The notes: generated by a model from the letters alone, not told the origin. 64,000 nt of DNA from Halanaerobiaceae bacterium (GCA_003553485.1 PWEJ01000016.1:1-64000); one strand, 5' to 3'; positions 1 to 9,591 are shown, counted from the stretch's first letter. Program-made: numbers and translations.

Positions 1-302
1 GTATAATCAAAGGGGTAGTTGCTAATAATTTTGGCAATTTCCTCTTCTTTACCAGGAAAATAATCAAATTCTATCCCTATTTTAATGTCAATATCCTGAT
101 ATTCCTCTTTTATTCTAAGTAAGTTATCAAAATTAAATTCAGTTAGATAAAAACTATGGTCAGAGAAGCCCAACCCTGACAGACCAACTTTTTTAGCTCT
201 TTCAACGAATTCTTTTAATATATTTAAATTCTGACAGGGTTGAACTTCCTCTTCTCCATGAGCATAGGGGTGAGTATGCCAGTCGTATAACAAATTATTC
301 AC
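1..302 (-). CDS. PHP-domain phosphatase, histidinol-phosphatase-like (3' part beyond the window)
   Basis: This is the N-terminal 100 codons of a gene that runs off the left edge. The protein begins at a GTG (302-300) and shows DWHTHPYAHG near residue 8, the His-x-His metal-binding opening of the PHP superfamily, then GLSGLGFSDHS, a second typical PHP metal motif. HisJ-type histidinol phosphatases open this way, hydrolysing L-histidinol phosphate in histidine synthesis. Because the C-terminal half is missing I cannot separate HisJ from other small PHP phosphoesterases. It follows dapL in the same direction with a 58-nt gap, and no obvious terminator was seen between them. Confidence 0.7.
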   Translation of the reverse strand, partial: MNNLLYDWHTHPYAHGEEEVQPCQNLNILKEFVERAKKVGLSGLGFSDHSFYLTEFNFDNLLRIKEEYQDIDIKIGIEFDYFPGKEEEIAKIISNYPFDY

Positions 303-360
303 CTATCTTTTTATAGTCTTTTCATTAATTTTTATAAATGTTTATAATCATTTTAGCTAT

Positions 361-1530
361 TTAAGAAAAAAGTCCACTCTCTTCTAGACGTGATAAGGCT
401 TCCTTTATTCTTTCTTCAGGTACAGTTAAGGCTAACCTGACAAAATTCTCACCCTGTTCGCCATAACCAATACCCGGGGTAAAAAATACTCCTGTCTCCT
501 GGAAAACCTCTTTAGAGAATTGTTCCCCATCCTGAAAATTTTCAGGCACCTCAGCCCAGATATAGAAAGAAGCTTTATTAGCTGGGACTTTCCAGCCTAT
601 TTTCTCTAATCCTTGTACCAAAACATCTCTTCTCTTACGATAAATTTCTCTTATTTCATCTGCTGCTGTGTTCTTGCTGTTTAGGGCTTCTATGCCTGCC
701 TTTTGTACTGCTTCAAATATACCGGAATCAATATTGGTTTTAATTCTACCCAGAGATTCTATATATTCTTCTTTACCTACAGCCCAGCCACATCTCCAGC
801 CAGTCATATTAAAGGATTTAGATAAAGAGCCAAATTCAATTGCTACTTCTTTAGCCCCGGGTATTTCTAAAAAGCTCAGGGGCTTCTCATCCTCTAAATA
901 AACTTCACTATAAGCAGAGTCATGGGCGACAATAATATCATGCTTTTGGGCCAATCTAACAACTTCAACAAAAAACTCTCTGGTTGCTATTCCAGCAGTA
1001 GGATTGTTAGGATAATTTAAAAACATTAACTTGGCATTATTTAAAACTTCTTCCTCTATTTCAGCAAAATTGACTAAATAATCATTTTCTTTTTTTAATG
1101 GCAAAAACTCTACTTCCCCTCCAGCCAGCAAAACAGATGTGTTATAAACTGGATATCCAGGATCAGGTATCAGGGCTAAGTCCCCTTCGTTAATATAGCA
1201 AAAAGGAAAGTGCGCGATTCCTTCTTTTGAACCAATTAAAGAGACTATCTCCTTATCTGGATCCAATTTTACCCCAAATCTTTTTTTATACCAATCTGAG
1301 ACTGCTTTTCGATAAGAATATAGCCCTTCATAAGAAGGATAACTGTGAGTTGAAGGATCCTGTACTGCTGTAATCATCCTCTCCACAATATGGTCTGGAG
1401 TCGGTTGATCGGGGTCTCCAATACCAAAGCTAATAACATCAACTCCCTCATCTTTAGCTTTATTTATCATTTTATCTATCTCGGCAAATAAATAAGGGGG
1501 TAACGACTTAATACGGTTTGCTTGTTCCAT
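361..1530 (-). CDS. dapL: LL-diaminopimelate aminotransferase (class I/II PLP aminotransferase)
   Basis: A 389-residue fold-type I aminotransferase. The motif SLSKSFNMTGWR carries the PLP-binding lysine, and the N-terminal ISFGIGDPDQPTP and central NYPNNPTAG match the substrate and cofactor loops of the DapL/AspC family. It directly follows dapF, so the best assignment is DapL. DapL converts tetrahydrodipicolinate straight to LL-diaminopimelate using glutamate, bypassing the succinylase or acetylase branches, and DapF would epimerise the product for lysine and peptidoglycan synthesis. A GTG at 1539 is in frame, but the ribosome site GGATGTGAT, which overlaps that GTG, places the start at ATG 1530. 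The substrate specificity is inferred from context; a related aspartate-family aminotransferase is possible. Confidence 0.85.
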   Translation of the reverse strand: MEQANRIKSLPPYLFAEIDKMINKAKDEGVDVISFGIGDPDQPTPDHIVERMITAVQDPSTHSYPSYEGLYSYRKAVSDWYKKRFGVKLDPDKEIVSLIGSKEGIAHFPFCYINEGDLALIPDPGYPVYNTSVLLAGGEVEFLPLKKENDYLVNFAEIEEEVLNNAKLMFLNYPNNPTAGIATREFFVEVVRLAQKHDIIVAHDSAYSEVYLEDEKPLSFLEIPGAKEVAIEFGSLSKSFNMTGWRCGWAVGKEEYIESLGRIKTNIDSGIFEAVQKAGIEALNSKNTAADEIREIYRKRRDVLVQGLEKIGWKVPANKASFYIWAEVPENFQDGEQFSKEVFQETGVFFTPGIGYGEQGENFVRLALTVPEERIKEALSRLEESGLFS

Positions 1531-1562
1531 GAAAATCACATCCTTTATTGTAATTGAAATTT

Positions 1563-2426
1563 TTAATAATTAGTAATCTGGCCCTGATAGACTACTTCTG
1601 AAGGACCGATGATAAAAATGTCTTCAGCAGGCCAGGAAACCTCTAAATTGCCTCCAGGTAAATTCAAAAGGGCTTCTCGGTTGGCTAACTGATTTTTTAC
1701 CGCAGCTGCTAGGGTGGCAGCAGCTCCAGTGCCACAGGCTAATGTCAACCCACTACCTCTTTCCCAAACTCTTACCTTAATTTTATCAGCAGCAACTATT
1801 TGAGCAAATTCAACGTTGGTTTTTTCCGGAAAATAGCGATGATTTTCTATTTTTGGCCCCAATTCAGAAACCGGGAATTCTTCGGGATCTTCTGATAAGA
1901 AAAACACAGCATGAGGATTACCCATTGATACCGCTGTAAATTTAAAGTTCTCATCTTCTACATGTATATTACCAGTAAAAGAGCCCTCTGCACAGGTAGA
2001 AAAGGAATCGATTAAAGGAATATCAGCTGGAGAAAAGCTGGGCTTACCAAGGTTAACTTTTATTTTAGCTTTATCATAACCCAGGTCAAGTATTTCAGGT
2101 TTGATTAGTCCAGCTGCAGTCTCTATTGTCTGTTTGTCCTTTTTAGTAATGTCATTTAAAGCTAAGTAATGGCTGACACAGCGGATACCATTACCGCACA
2201 TTTCTGCTTGACTGCCATCAGCATTATGGATTATTACCTTACAGTCATTTTGTTTGTTCTGAGGGGGATAGATTACTAAAATCCCATCTGCTCCCACCCC
2301 AAAGCGTCTCTGGCAAATATTAACCACCTGTTCAGGCTCTAATTCACTAAAACTATTGGTGATATTATTGACAACTAAAAAATCATTACCTAAACCGTGC
2401 ATTTTGCTAAACTTTATTGTTCTCAC
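1563..2426 (-). CDS. dapF: Diaminopimelate epimerase
   Basis: A 287-residue DapF that interconverts LL- and meso-diaminopimelate for lysine and cell-wall synthesis. The two-cysteine acid/base machinery is intact: MCGNGIRCV in the N-terminal lobe and ACGTGAAAT in the C-terminal lobe, with the N-terminal signature KMHGLGNDF. The longest open frame starts at a TTG (2441) inside the ribosome site; GAGGAGG sits six bases before GTG 2426, which is the better start. The gene overlaps the end of hfq by 20 nt, so the two are translationally linked, and it is followed by dapL 32 nt later. Length is normal for the family. Confidence 0.95.
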   Translation of the reverse strand: MRTIKFSKMHGLGNDFLVVNNITNSFSELEPEQVVNICQRRFGVGADGILVIYPPQNKQNDCKVIIHNADGSQAEMCGNGIRCVSHYLALNDITKKDKQTIETAAGLIKPEILDLGYDKAKIKVNLGKPSFSPADIPLIDSFSTCAEGSFTGNIHVEDENFKFTAVSMGNPHAVFFLSEDPEEFPVSELGPKIENHRYFPEKTNVEFAQIVAADKIKVRVWERGSGLTLACGTGAAATLAAAVKNQLANREALLNLPGGNLEVSWPAEDIFIIGPSEVVYQGQITNY

Positions 2427-2652
2427 CTTCTTCCTCCTCAAAAAGTTTAACAGATTCCTCTGGAATCAATGTAGAAATAGCGTGTTTATAGATAAGTTGA
2501 TCTTTACCGCTGCTGTTAACCAAAATAGTAAAATTATCAAAGGACACCACTACTCCCGTTAATTGAAAACCATTGACCAGATAAAAAGTGACTGTAGTTT
2601 TATTCTTTCGTAATTCATTTAAAATTTTGTCCTGCAAATTTTTTTGTTTCAC
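2407..2652 (-). CDS. hfq: RNA chaperone Hfq
   Basis: An 81-residue Sm-fold protein. The Sm1 region (VTFYLVNGFQLTGVV) and the Sm2 signature YKHAIST, the Hfq counterpart of the proximal RNA-binding loop, are both present. Hfq forms hexamers that bind U-rich and A-rich RNA and aid sRNA-mRNA pairing. The tail is short and acidic (EEEEGENN), unlike the long E. coli tail. An ATG at 2658 abuts the GAGGGGG ribosome site too closely; GTG 2652, six bases farther, is the likely start. It lies between miaA and dapF, keeping the mutL-miaA-hfq order also known from Proteobacteria. Confidence 0.95.
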   Translation of the reverse strand: MKQKNLQDKILNELRKNKTTVTFYLVNGFQLTGVVVSFDNFTILVNSSGKDQLIYKHAISTLIPEESVKLFEEEEGENNKV

Positions 2653-2748
2653 CTTCATCCCCCTCTTTTGGTATAAAGCAAATAGACAATTTTTTATATA
2701 TTTTTATATCCTTTAAAAAACACTTCTTTTTTCATATATTCAAGATAA

Positions 2749-3714
2749 CTAAAAGTATTCCTTTAATAGAGTGAAATTATCAGCAAAAAATTTTTTCTTG
2801 ATTAAATCTAATAAATAAATCTCCAGCTCTTTTCCTGGCCAATTTGTTTTATCTATCCAGATATATTCTTTATCTCTCTTCAAAAAATTTCTCTGTTTCT
2901 TGGCTAATCTTCTGGTATTTCTTTTGATAAGCCTTACTGCTTCTGATAAAGAAATTTGCCCTGCCAGATAATCAATTATCTCTTTATAACCAACAGCCTG
3001 GCTGGCTGTTTTACTCAAAGAATAATTTGTTTGCAACTCTTTGACTTCTTCTATTAAACCCTTCTCCAGCATAAAATCAACCCTGGAATTAATTTTTTGG
3101 TAAATATCCTTGCGGGGCTGACCTAAGGCAATCTTTAAATGATTGTATTTAGCAGGTTGCCTTTCCTGGCGGAACTTATAATAGCTTCTAGTTTTATCTG
3201 TCAAAAAATATATCTCCAGGGCTCTTGTAACCCTTCTAATGTCATTAGGATGAATTTTGCGGGCATATTCCGGGTCTATACTGGCCAGATACTTATGTAG
3301 TGCTCTATTATCCTTTGAGGCCACCCAATCTTTAAGCCTGGTGCGAATATCGCTCTCCGGTAAAGAGGGGAGCATAAAACCTTCCACGACTGCCTTAATA
3401 TAAAGCCCTGTTCCCCCCACTAAGATAGGAAGCTTTCCTTTAGAGGTTATTTCATTAATTTTATTTTGGGCTAATTTTTGATACTCAGCTACTGAAAACT
3501 CTTCCTCCGGGCTGACTATATCAATTAAGTGATGAGTTATTCTTTCTCTAATCTCTGGACTTACTTTATCGGTACCAATATCCATATCCTGATAAACCTG
3601 CATGGAATCTGCAGAGATAATTTCACAATCAATTTTTCTGGCTAACTGCAGGGAAAGAGAAGTTTTTCCACTAGCTGTAAGCCCTGAAATAATGAGCAGT
3701 GGTGCTTTAGCCAT
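2749..3714 (-). CDS. miaA: tRNA dimethylallyltransferase
   Basis: A 321-residue MiaA that transfers the dimethylallyl group of DMAPP to N6 of A37 in tRNAs reading UNN codons. The P-loop GLTASGKTS (residues 11-19) opens the protein, followed by SADSMQVYQ and DIGTDK, which form the substrate-tRNA contact region, and the family motif GGTGLYIKA. The product i6A37 is the substrate of MiaB, whose gene begins the same operon (8206-9519). mutL lies 6 nt upstream, so the genes are tightly linked. Length and start (ATG, good ribosome site) are normal. Confidence 0.95.
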   Translation of the reverse strand: MAKAPLLIISGLTASGKTSLSLQLARKIDCEIISADSMQVYQDMDIGTDKVSPEIRERITHHLIDIVSPEEEFSVAEYQKLAQNKINEITSKGKLPILVGGTGLYIKAVVEGFMLPSLPESDIRTRLKDWVASKDNRALHKYLASIDPEYARKIHPNDIRRVTRALEIYFLTDKTRSYYKFRQERQPAKYNHLKIALGQPRKDIYQKINSRVDFMLEKGLIEEVKELQTNYSLSKTASQAVGYKEIIDYLAGQISLSEAVRLIKRNTRRLAKKQRNFLKRDKEYIWIDKTNWPGKELEIYLLDLIKKKFFADNFTLLKEYF

Positions 3715-3720
3715 TTTAAA

Positions 3721-5541
3721 TCACCTATCAACCATTTTATTTAATTGTTTTAAAGTTATCCTTACAGTGATTGGGCGGTGATGGGGACAGCGGTAAGGAT
3801 TTGAGCTTTTAAATAAATTTTCTATAATTCTTTTCATTTCAACCTCTGATAAAGATTCTCCCTCTTTTATAGCCTGGCGACAGGCTGAAAAAAGCAATAT
3901 TTCTTTAATGATTTCGTCTTTGGCAGCCATTTTGGCCTTATCTAAAATTTGATTTATGATATCAGATAAGTTTTCTCGACCGGTCTCCTCCTCTAAAAAG
4001 TTGGGGACCGCAGCTAATACGTAACTGGAGGGACCAAATTTTTCAATTTGAAAACCAATATTTTCTAAATCTAACTTTAAATCATTAACAATCTCTTTTT
4101 CCTGGGGAGATAATTCCAGGGGTAAAGGAGTTAACAATAAACGACTATCATTATCTTTTTCGTTAACTTTTTGGGAAATATCATCGAAGATTATCCTTTC
4201 GTGGGCATTGTGTTGATCAACAATTAAAAGCCCCTTCTCCGTCTGTAAAAGGATAAACAAATTGTGAAGCTGTCCTAATAATTTCCAGTTTTCTATGGCG
4301 AGGTCTTCTGTTGGTTCCTGCTTGTTCTCTACTGCCTTTGTCTCCAAATAATTTTTTTTATTTTCTTTAAAAGTAGTATTGGTAGGAAATAGATTTTTCT
4401 GAGCATAATCAGCTTTATCGGTTGAAGACTTTTGTGTCATTCCAGGATTTATATTTGGTCCAGGTTCTCTATATTTCTGTTCTTTTTCAATTGGCTTTTT
4501 ATTAGTGGATGATCTAATTTTTTCATTTAAATTGGGGAATTCTGAATGACTTTCCTGTCCCTGAAGGATTTCGCTTAATTTATTTTGTAGTATTTCTTTA
4601 ATTATTTCTCCCCGGCTGAATTTAACTTCTTTTTTGGTAGGATGTACGTTAACATCAACTAAAATGGGGTTTAAGTTAATATTGAGAAAAACCAGAGGAT
4701 ATTTATTGCTGGGAAGTCTAGCTCCATAGGCTTCTTCTACTGCCATTCTTAGAAATTTATTATTTACCGGTCTATTGTTGACAAAAAAGTATTCATGTTG
4801 GCGAGAAGACCGGGAAATGCTAGGGTTTACTAGACAACCGGAGACCTCAAGGAATTTTTCCGAAAAATCGATAGTGATCAGGTTATTATAGACCTCTTCA
4901 CCATATAAGCTATATATATTATCTTTTAAACTGCCATTGCCTGGCGACGATAAAACCTCTCCATTTTCATTTTCCAAAACAAACTTAATATCAGGGTTAG
5001 CTAAAGCTAAAGAAGTGACGAGCTTATTTATTCTAGCTGCTTCAGTACTGGTCTTCTTTAAATATTTATATCTTGCTGGAGTATTATAAAATAAATCTTT
5101 TACCATAATTTCTGTACCTGTTGGGAGCCCTAACTTTTTTTTCTTAATAATTTCCCCACCCTTTAATTCTATATGAGTACCGCTATTTTCTGATATATGG
5201 CGGGTTTTAGCAATTACATGAGAAACTGCAGCGATACTGGCTAATGCTTCTCCTCTAAATCCAAGAGTATAGAGGGAATAGATATCATCTATACCCTTTA
5301 TTTTACTGGTGGCATAGCGGGAAAAGGCAAGTTCAACCTGCTCACTAACTATTCCTTCTCCATTGTCCTGTATTTTTATCTTTTCTTTGCCCCCCTCTTT
5401 AACAGTAATCTCAATTTTATCTGCTTTGGCGTCAATGGAGTTTTCCACTAATTCCTTGACAATGGAGGCAGGGCGTTCTATCACTTCACCAGCGGATATC
5501 TGATTAGCTACTTTTTTAGTTAGCTTCTTTATTTCTCCCAT
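3721..5541 (-). CDS. mutL: DNA mismatch repair protein MutL
   Basis: A 606-residue MutL. The N-terminal GHKL ATPase shows AGEVIERPASIVKELVENS, DNGEG and TLGFRGEAL. A polar linker (about residues 330-415) leads to the C-terminal dimerisation/endonuclease domain. The metal-site motifs of nicking MutL proteins are recognisable but altered: DQHNAHERIIFD where DQHAx2Ex4E is usual, then SACRQAIK and CPHHRP instead of CPHGRP. MutL couples MutS recognition to strand nicking and excision. The gene lies 23 nt after mutS and 6 nt before miaA. The changed motif might lower or retune the endonuclease; this is an inference. Confidence 0.95.
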   Translation of the reverse strand: MGEIKKLTKKVANQISAGEVIERPASIVKELVENSIDAKADKIEITVKEGGKEKIKIQDNGEGIVSEQVELAFSRYATSKIKGIDDIYSLYTLGFRGEALASIAAVSHVIAKTRHISENSGTHIELKGGEIIKKKKLGLPTGTEIMVKDLFYNTPARYKYLKKTSTEAARINKLVTSLALANPDIKFVLENENGEVLSSPGNGSLKDNIYSLYGEEVYNNLITIDFSEKFLEVSGCLVNPSISRSSRQHEYFFVNNRPVNNKFLRMAVEEAYGARLPSNKYPLVFLNINLNPILVDVNVHPTKKEVKFSRGEIIKEILQNKLSEILQGQESHSEFPNLNEKIRSSTNKKPIEKEQKYREPGPNINPGMTQKSSTDKADYAQKNLFPTNTTFKENKKNYLETKAVENKQEPTEDLAIENWKLLGQLHNLFILLQTEKGLLIVDQHNAHERIIFDDISQKVNEKDNDSRLLLTPLPLELSPQEKEIVNDLKLDLENIGFQIEKFGPSSYVLAAVPNFLEEETGRENLSDIINQILDKAKMAAKDEIIKEILLFSACRQAIKEGESLSEVEMKRIIENLFKSSNPYRCPHHRPITVRITLKQLNKMVDR

Positions 5542-5564
5542 GACAAACCACCTTTAAAATTTGC

Positions 5565-8186
5565 TTATTCATCCCCCTGTATGGTTTGTTTGAAGTTGTA
5601 GAGTATTTCTAAAGCTTTTATAGGGGTAATGTTATTAACCTGTAGTTCTTTTAATTCAGCAATAATTTCTTTCTCTTTATCAGTGAGAGAAAAGAAATTT
5701 AGTTGATTTGGATTAGGCTCTTTAGCATCTAGTTTTTGGCTGAATTTTTTTGTCCTCAGAGCAGGTTTGCCGTTACTTGATTCTAATCTCTGCAAAATTT
5801 CTTTAGCCTCCTGAAGAATATCTTCAGGTAGACCGGCTAATTTGCCTACTTCAATACCATAACTTTGATTTGCTGAACCAGGTTCAATTTGATATAAGAA
5901 TCTAACTTCATCATCTTCTTCCGTAACTAGAACATGCAAATTTTTTATACCATCAATCCTGTTAGCCAGTTCTGTAAGTTCATGATAATGGGTCGCAAAA
6001 AGAGAGCGGGCCCCAATTTTCCGGGGATTATTTATGTATTTACTCACTGCCCAGGCCAGGCTCATACCGTCATAGGTGCTGGTACCTCTGCCAATTTCAT
6101 CAAGGATAATAAGACTTTTGGAGGTTGCATTGTTGACAATATTACTTACTTCATTCATTTCTACCATGAAGGTGCTCTGACCGGTAGAAAGATCATCACT
6201 GGCTCCAACCCTGGTAAAAATTCTATCTGCTAAACCTATTCGGGCAGAAGAAGCAGGTACAAAGGAGCCTATTTGAGCCATAAGCGTTATCAAAGCAACC
6301 TGACGCATGTAAGTAGATTTTCCTGACATATTAGGCCCAGTAATGATAAGAAAACGGTTTTCACTTAAATCTAATTTAGTGTGATTGGGAACAAAATTAA
6401 TATTAACCATGTTTTCCACCACAGGATGTCTGCCGGCAGTGATTGCTATCTCATTGCCATTATGAATTTCAGGTTTGCAATAATCATTTTCTAAAGCAAC
6501 CTGACTAAGTGCTGCTAAAACATCTAATGTGGCAACGTTATTAGCCGATACTTTAATTCTTTCAATATTCTGCTGACATAATTCCCTTACCTGACAGAAT
6601 AGCTCATATTCTAAATCATTAATCTGTTCTTCTGCTCCTAAAACAATCGATTCTTTTTCCTTTAGTTCAGGAATAATATAGCGTTCACTATTGCTTAAAG
6701 TTTGTTTTCTTTCATAATTATCAGGTACCTTGTCTAGGTTGGCCTTGGTAACTTCAATATAATAACCAAAGACTTTGTTAAAACCTACTTTGAGAGAGCT
6801 TATTCCCGTTCTTTCTTTTTCAGTAGCCTGCAAATTAGCAATCCAATCGCGGGCAGCCTGGCATTTATCTCTTAATTCATCTAACTCTTCATTATAACCT
6901 TCCTTTATTAACCCACCTTCTTTGGGAGAGTGAGGAGGGTCATCTACGATAGCTTCCTCTAGAGTTTGACTTAATTCTGGAATTATATCGATATTATTTT
7001 TGATTTTCTGTAATAAGTTAGAGTTAAAACCTTTTAGTTCCTCTTTTAAATCAGGCAGCAAAAATAAAGAATTTCTCAAAGCAGCCATATCCCTAGGATT
7101 TATAGATTGATAACTAATTTTGCTTAAAAGTCTTTCTAAATCGTATATATCCTGTAAAATTTCCTGTAATTTATTACGAGAAACAAAATTATCATTTAAT
7201 TCTTCTACTGCTGATAATCTCTTGTTGATTTTATCTGCCTGCAAAAGAGGTTGATTGATCCATTTTCGTAATTTTCGAGAACCCATGGAAGTTGAAGTTT
7301 TATCCAATATTGAGAGCAAGGAGCCTTTTTTGCGATTTTCTCTAATAGTTTGACAGAGCTCTAAATTTCTCCTGGTATTGGCATCTAAAACCATATAATC
7401 TTCTACAAAATAACTGGATAGCTTTTTAATATGCTTCAATGATTTCTTCTGAGTTTTTTCTATATAAGATATGATTTGAGCAGCCGCAACTCTAGCTGCT
7501 GATAGGTTTTTTATAGCTGGTGAATATCTGGCATCCTTTCGAGAAAAATAGTCAGCCAGAATATCAGCTGCCCTATCAGCTTTTATCTTTGTACAGGCTG
7601 AAATTTGCAGCTTTTTTTCTTTAAATTTATCTATCCAGGAAAAATTTTTATTTACTTCTTCAGGAATTATTATTTCACTGGGATCAAGGCGATCAATTTC
7701 ATCAATTATAGTAGCTTTTTTTCCTACTTCAGTGGCTAAAAACTCCCCTGTGGAAATATCTATATAGGCAAAACCATATTTGTGATTAACTTTGCTCAAA
7801 GATACCAGATAGTTATTTTTTTCATCAGGTAAAATTTCATCTTCAATGACAGTTCCTGGAGTTATAACTCTGATGACATCTCTATCTACAAGTCCATTAC
7901 TTTCTTCAGCATCTTCAATTTGTTCACAGATAGCTACTTTGTGATCAGCATCAATTAATTTAGCAATATAAGAAGAAGCAGAATGGGCAGGAACGCCAGC
8001 CATAGGGGTCTCTTTACCCCCACCCTTATTTCTTGATGTTAGAGCAATATCAAGGAGTCTGGCGGCTTTTTGAGCATCTTCACCAAACATCTCGTAAAAG
8101 TCACCTAGGCGAAAAAATAAGATACAATCTGAATATTGCTTTTTTAGAGACTGATATTGTTGCATCATAGGAGTTAACTGGCCCAA
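5565..8186 (-). CDS. mutS: DNA mismatch repair protein MutS
   Basis: An 873-residue MutS. The N-terminal mismatch-binding domain has the GDFYEMF wedge (residues 28-34), whose Phe-x-Glu inserts at mispairs. The C-terminal ABC-type ATPase carries GPNMSGKST (Walker A), DEIGRGTSTYDG (Walker B/D-loop) and FATHYHEL (switch His). Connector, lever and clamp regions are of normal length. Translation probably starts at a TTG (8186-8184) after GAGGTGAT; the in-frame ATG pair further in would cut into the conserved LTPMMQQY opening. It sits between miaB and mutL. Confidence 0.97.
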   Translation of the reverse strand: MGQLTPMMQQYQSLKKQYSDCILFFRLGDFYEMFGEDAQKAARLLDIALTSRNKGGGKETPMAGVPAHSASSYIAKLIDADHKVAICEQIEDAEESNGLVDRDVIRVITPGTVIEDEILPDEKNNYLVSLSKVNHKYGFAYIDISTGEFLATEVGKKATIIDEIDRLDPSEIIIPEEVNKNFSWIDKFKEKKLQISACTKIKADRAADILADYFSRKDARYSPAIKNLSAARVAAAQIISYIEKTQKKSLKHIKKLSSYFVEDYMVLDANTRRNLELCQTIRENRKKGSLLSILDKTSTSMGSRKLRKWINQPLLQADKINKRLSAVEELNDNFVSRNKLQEILQDIYDLERLLSKISYQSINPRDMAALRNSLFLLPDLKEELKGFNSNLLQKIKNNIDIIPELSQTLEEAIVDDPPHSPKEGGLIKEGYNEELDELRDKCQAARDWIANLQATEKERTGISSLKVGFNKVFGYYIEVTKANLDKVPDNYERKQTLSNSERYIIPELKEKESIVLGAEEQINDLEYELFCQVRELCQQNIERIKVSANNVATLDVLAALSQVALENDYCKPEIHNGNEIAITAGRHPVVENMVNINFVPNHTKLDLSENRFLIITGPNMSGKSTYMRQVALITLMAQIGSFVPASSARIGLADRIFTRVGASDDLSTGQSTFMVEMNEVSNIVNNATSKSLIILDEIGRGTSTYDGMSLAWAVSKYINNPRKIGARSLFATHYHELTELANRIDGIKNLHVLVTEEDDEVRFLYQIEPGSANQSYGIEVGKLAGLPEDILQEAKEILQRLESSNGKPALRTKKFSQKLDAKEPNPNQLNFFSLTDKEKEIIAELKELQVNNITPIKALEILYNFKQTIQGDE

Positions 8187-8205
8187 AATATCACCTCAAT
8201 AAAAA

Positions 8206-9519
8206 TTAAATAAATTCTCCGTATAAAGTCCAACTGCCAGCATCATTTATTTTTACTTTAACAAATTCTCCCACTTTATCCGGGCAGGCCGGTACAATTA
8301 CCAATTTATTGGTAGCTGTTCTGCCAGAAAAATGAGCAGGATCCTTTTTGCTTTCTCCAGTAATTAAAACTTCTTCTGTTTGTCCTATTAACTTCTGGTT
8401 TTTTTGGTAACTGATTTTATTCTGTACTTTCATTAATTTTTGTAATCGGGCATTTTTTTCTTCTTCCGGAAGCTGATCATCTCTTTTTGCAGCAGGAGTA
8501 CCTTCGCGTGGGGAGTAAGCAAAGGTAAAAGCCATATCAAAACTAGCTTTTTTCACTAGAGAAATAGTTTGGGAAAAATCTGCTGTGGTTTCTCCCGGGA
8601 AACCAACAATGATATCAGTAGTGATGGCAGCTTCTGGTATTTTATTGCGTATTTTATCCAGGATAGCTAAATATTTTTCTCGGCTGTACCCTCTATTCAT
8701 AGCCTTTAATATATTATTACTACCAGATTGTACAGGCAAGTGAAAATGAGGGCAGATATTATCTTCGGCAGCGCAAATATTAATAAGTTTATTAGAAAGA
8801 TCCTTAGGATGAGAAGTCATAAATCTTATTCTTTGAATCTCTGTTTCAGTGGCTATTTTATACAGGAGCTCCGGAAAATCTATATCATCCTCTAAATCCT
8901 GGCCATAAGAATTTACATTTTGCCCTAAAAGAGTGATCTCTACAAAACCCTCATCAATTAGTTTATTTACTTCATTGAGAATATCAGCTGGCTCTCTGCT
9001 GCGTTCCCTTCCCCTGACCTGGGGGACTATACAATAACTACAATAATTTTCACAGCCCTGGATAATAGTTAACCAGGCTTGAAAATCATTTTTCCTTTTA
9101 ACTGGGACATCAGGTATTAAACCCCGGTCACTATCCCAGACTTCAATTATTCTATCTTTACCTTTCTTTATCTGCTGGATAAGTGAAGGAAGTTCTGCCA
9201 GATTATGAGTGCCAAAAACTATATCAACATGGGAGTGTTTACGATAGAGCTCTTTAGCAATATCCTTTTGTTGCATCATACAACCACCAACGGCTATGAT
9301 AAGTTCTGGGTTTTCTTCTTTTAAAGGTTTATAAGACCCTATTTTACCATGAACCTTTAATTCGGCGTTTTCCCTTACCAGACAGGTATTAAAAACAATA
9401 ATATCAGCCTCTTCAGCTTTTTCAATAGATCTATACCCCATACCTGTTAACATGCCAGCTATTTTCTCCGAATCATGTTCATTCATCTGACAGCCATAGG
9501 TAATAATCTTATAGTACAA
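8206..9519 (-). CDS. miaB: tRNA-2-methylthio-N6-dimethylallyladenosine synthase
   Basis: A 437-residue radical SAM methylthiotransferase that converts i6A37 to ms2i6A37 in tRNA. The N-terminal UPF0004 domain contributes three cysteines (TYGCQMN, FNTCLVRE, VGGCMMQ) for the auxiliary [4Fe-4S] cluster; the central CENYCSYC motif holds the radical SAM cluster; a TRAM domain closes the C-terminus. The start is a TTG (9519) after AGGTGGT. It is the first gene of the operon that continues with mutS, mutL and miaA; MiaA makes its substrate. A promoter and a leader hairpin lie just upstream. Confidence 0.95.
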   Translation of the reverse strand: MYYKIITYGCQMNEHDSEKIAGMLTGMGYRSIEKAEEADIIVFNTCLVRENAELKVHGKIGSYKPLKEENPELIIAVGGCMMQQKDIAKELYRKHSHVDIVFGTHNLAELPSLIQQIKKGKDRIIEVWDSDRGLIPDVPVKRKNDFQAWLTIIQGCENYCSYCIVPQVRGRERSREPADILNEVNKLIDEGFVEITLLGQNVNSYGQDLEDDIDFPELLYKIATETEIQRIRFMTSHPKDLSNKLINICAAEDNICPHFHLPVQSGSNNILKAMNRGYSREKYLAILDKIRNKIPEAAITTDIIVGFPGETTADFSQTISLVKKASFDMAFTFAYSPREGTPAAKRDDQLPEEEKNARLQKLMKVQNKISYQKNQKLIGQTEEVLITGESKKDPAHFSGRTATNKLVIVPACPDKVGEFVKVKINDAGSWTLYGEFI

Positions 9520-9550
9520 GAACTACACCACCTAATTTATTATATTAAAA

Positions 9551-9573
9551 TTGCCCAATCTTTTATTGGGCAA
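9551..9573 (-). terminator. Terminator-like hairpin in the miaB-mutS operon leader
   Basis: A perfect 9-bp stem (TTGCCCAAT / ATTGGGCAA, 5-nt loop) followed on the minus strand by TTTTAATAT. It lies only about 12 nt beyond the expected transcription start of the promoter at 9592-9620 and about 30 nt before miaB. No gene ends here, so it is a leader element: either an attenuator or a 5'-end stabilising stem-loop. Confidence 0.6.
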
Positions 9574-9591
9574 GATAATTCATACTATTTT

